DNA of 6,022 nt from Rhodospirillaceae bacterium (GTDB lineage: Bacteria; Pseudomonadota; Alphaproteobacteria; Rhodospirillales; Magnetovibrionaceae): contig NVSZ01000081.1 of NCBI GenBank assembly GCA_002732845.1, positions 1-6,022 on the forward strand, given 5' to 3'. Each line of letters starts with the position of its first letter. Within the stretch, counting starts at the first letter, position 1. The translations under genes and the position numbers were made by a program. A model generated the notes under the pieces. It was not told the DNA's origin, did not search any database, and was given only the letters and a program-made list of their open reading frames with translations. Below are positions 5,767-6,022 of the stretch, one piece after another.

Positions 5767-6022
5767 CCTCTATGACGGTTCGTGAAATTCCCGTCGACCA
5801 CTTAACATCGGTCGAGGCTGATGTGGAATTGAAAGCTTTAGCCGAAGAAATCCGTGCTCATGATAAACGCTATCATGGTCAAGACGCACCGATTATTGCG
5901 GACGGTGACTATGACGTTTTGCGCAAACGCAACCAAGACATCGAAGCCCGCTTTCCGCTTTCTGTGCGCCCGGATAGTCCGTCAAAATCGGTGGGGGCCC
6001 CGGCGGCATCTGGTTTTAAAAA
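5763..6022 (+). CDS. ligA: NAD-dependent DNA ligase LigA, N-terminal part (truncated by window end)
   Basis: LigA seals nicks during replication and repair using NAD+, passing through a ligase-adenylate. Only the first 86 codons are present, covering domain Ia, which binds the NMN half of NAD+, and the beginning of the adenylation domain. The motif RYHGQDAPIIADGDYDVL gives Y37, H38, D47, Y50 and D51, matching Y22, H23, D32, Y35 and D36 of E. coli LigA. DSPSKSVG (71-78) corresponds to the conserved DSPT-x-x-VG segment. The catalytic KxDG lysine, zinc finger, HhH and BRCT domains would lie beyond the right edge. The start overlaps the recN stop as ATGA (5763-5766), implying translational coupling; ATG 5772 is an in-frame alternative. 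The 15-residue N-terminal extension relative to E. coli shows no recognised motif. No typical Shine-Dalgarno is visible in the GC-rich recN end. Confidence 0.95.
   Translation, partial: MTSMTVREIPVDHLTSVEADVELKALAEEIRAHDKRYHGQDAPIIADGDYDVLRKRNQDIEARFPLSVRPDSPSKSVGAPAASGFK

Noticed and set aside
1..6022. Novel defence, mobile or biosynthetic system
   Set aside because: All coding space is occupied by five recognised core genes in a conserved order. There are no terminal inverted repeats, transposase, integrase, CRISPR repeats or abrupt composition changes.

Overview
The window is a conserved housekeeping cluster of an alphaproteobacterium, with all genes on the + strand: ftsZ (cell division), lpxC (lipid A synthesis), bamD (outer-membrane protein assembly), recN (double-strand break repair) and the first 86 codons of ligA (NAD-dependent DNA ligase), which runs off the right edge. 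From general knowledge, the order ftsZ-lpxC-bamD-recN-ligA is typical of Alphaproteobacteria. FtsZ supports this placement: it has a long acidic, Pro/Thr/Ala-rich linker and a C-terminal [14 protein letters not shown] tail as in that class. Base composition looks moderate, near half G+C, so a Rhodospirillales-like marine or freshwater lineage is plausible, but the species cannot be named from this sequence. LpxC and BamD together show a Gram-negative cell with lipopolysaccharide.

Layout: 1-114 is an AT-rich ftsZ leader. ftsZ occupies 115-1926. The gap 1927-2078 holds a long hairpin (probable terminator), a second hairpin directly after it, and a weak lpxC promoter candidate. lpxC occupies 2079-3056 (alternative start 2106). 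The gap 3057-3252 holds a textbook intrinsic terminator (3107-3145), then an extended -10 promoter (-10 at 3181-3186) and a leader of about 60 nt. bamD (3253-4068), recN (4090-5766) and ligA (5763 onward) follow with gaps of 21 nt and then a 4-nt overlap, so they look like one transcription unit. No stretch over 300 bases lacks a gene.

The genes divide into three probable transcription units. ftsZ and lpxC each have a terminator behind them. bamD-recN-ligA starts from its own strong-looking promoter, which ties envelope assembly to DNA repair and ligation. I found no alphaproteobacterial LexA-type box (GTTC or GAAC direct repeat) before bamD or recN, so SOS control is not apparent here.

I see no previously undescribed system: no mobile element, CRISPR, tRNA or rRNA. 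The most notable signal is regulatory. GANTC, the site of the cell-cycle methylase CcrM, occurs nine times by manual scan. Five of these lie in two non-coding segments, three before ftsZ and two in the bamD leader, although these segments make up only about 5 percent of the window.
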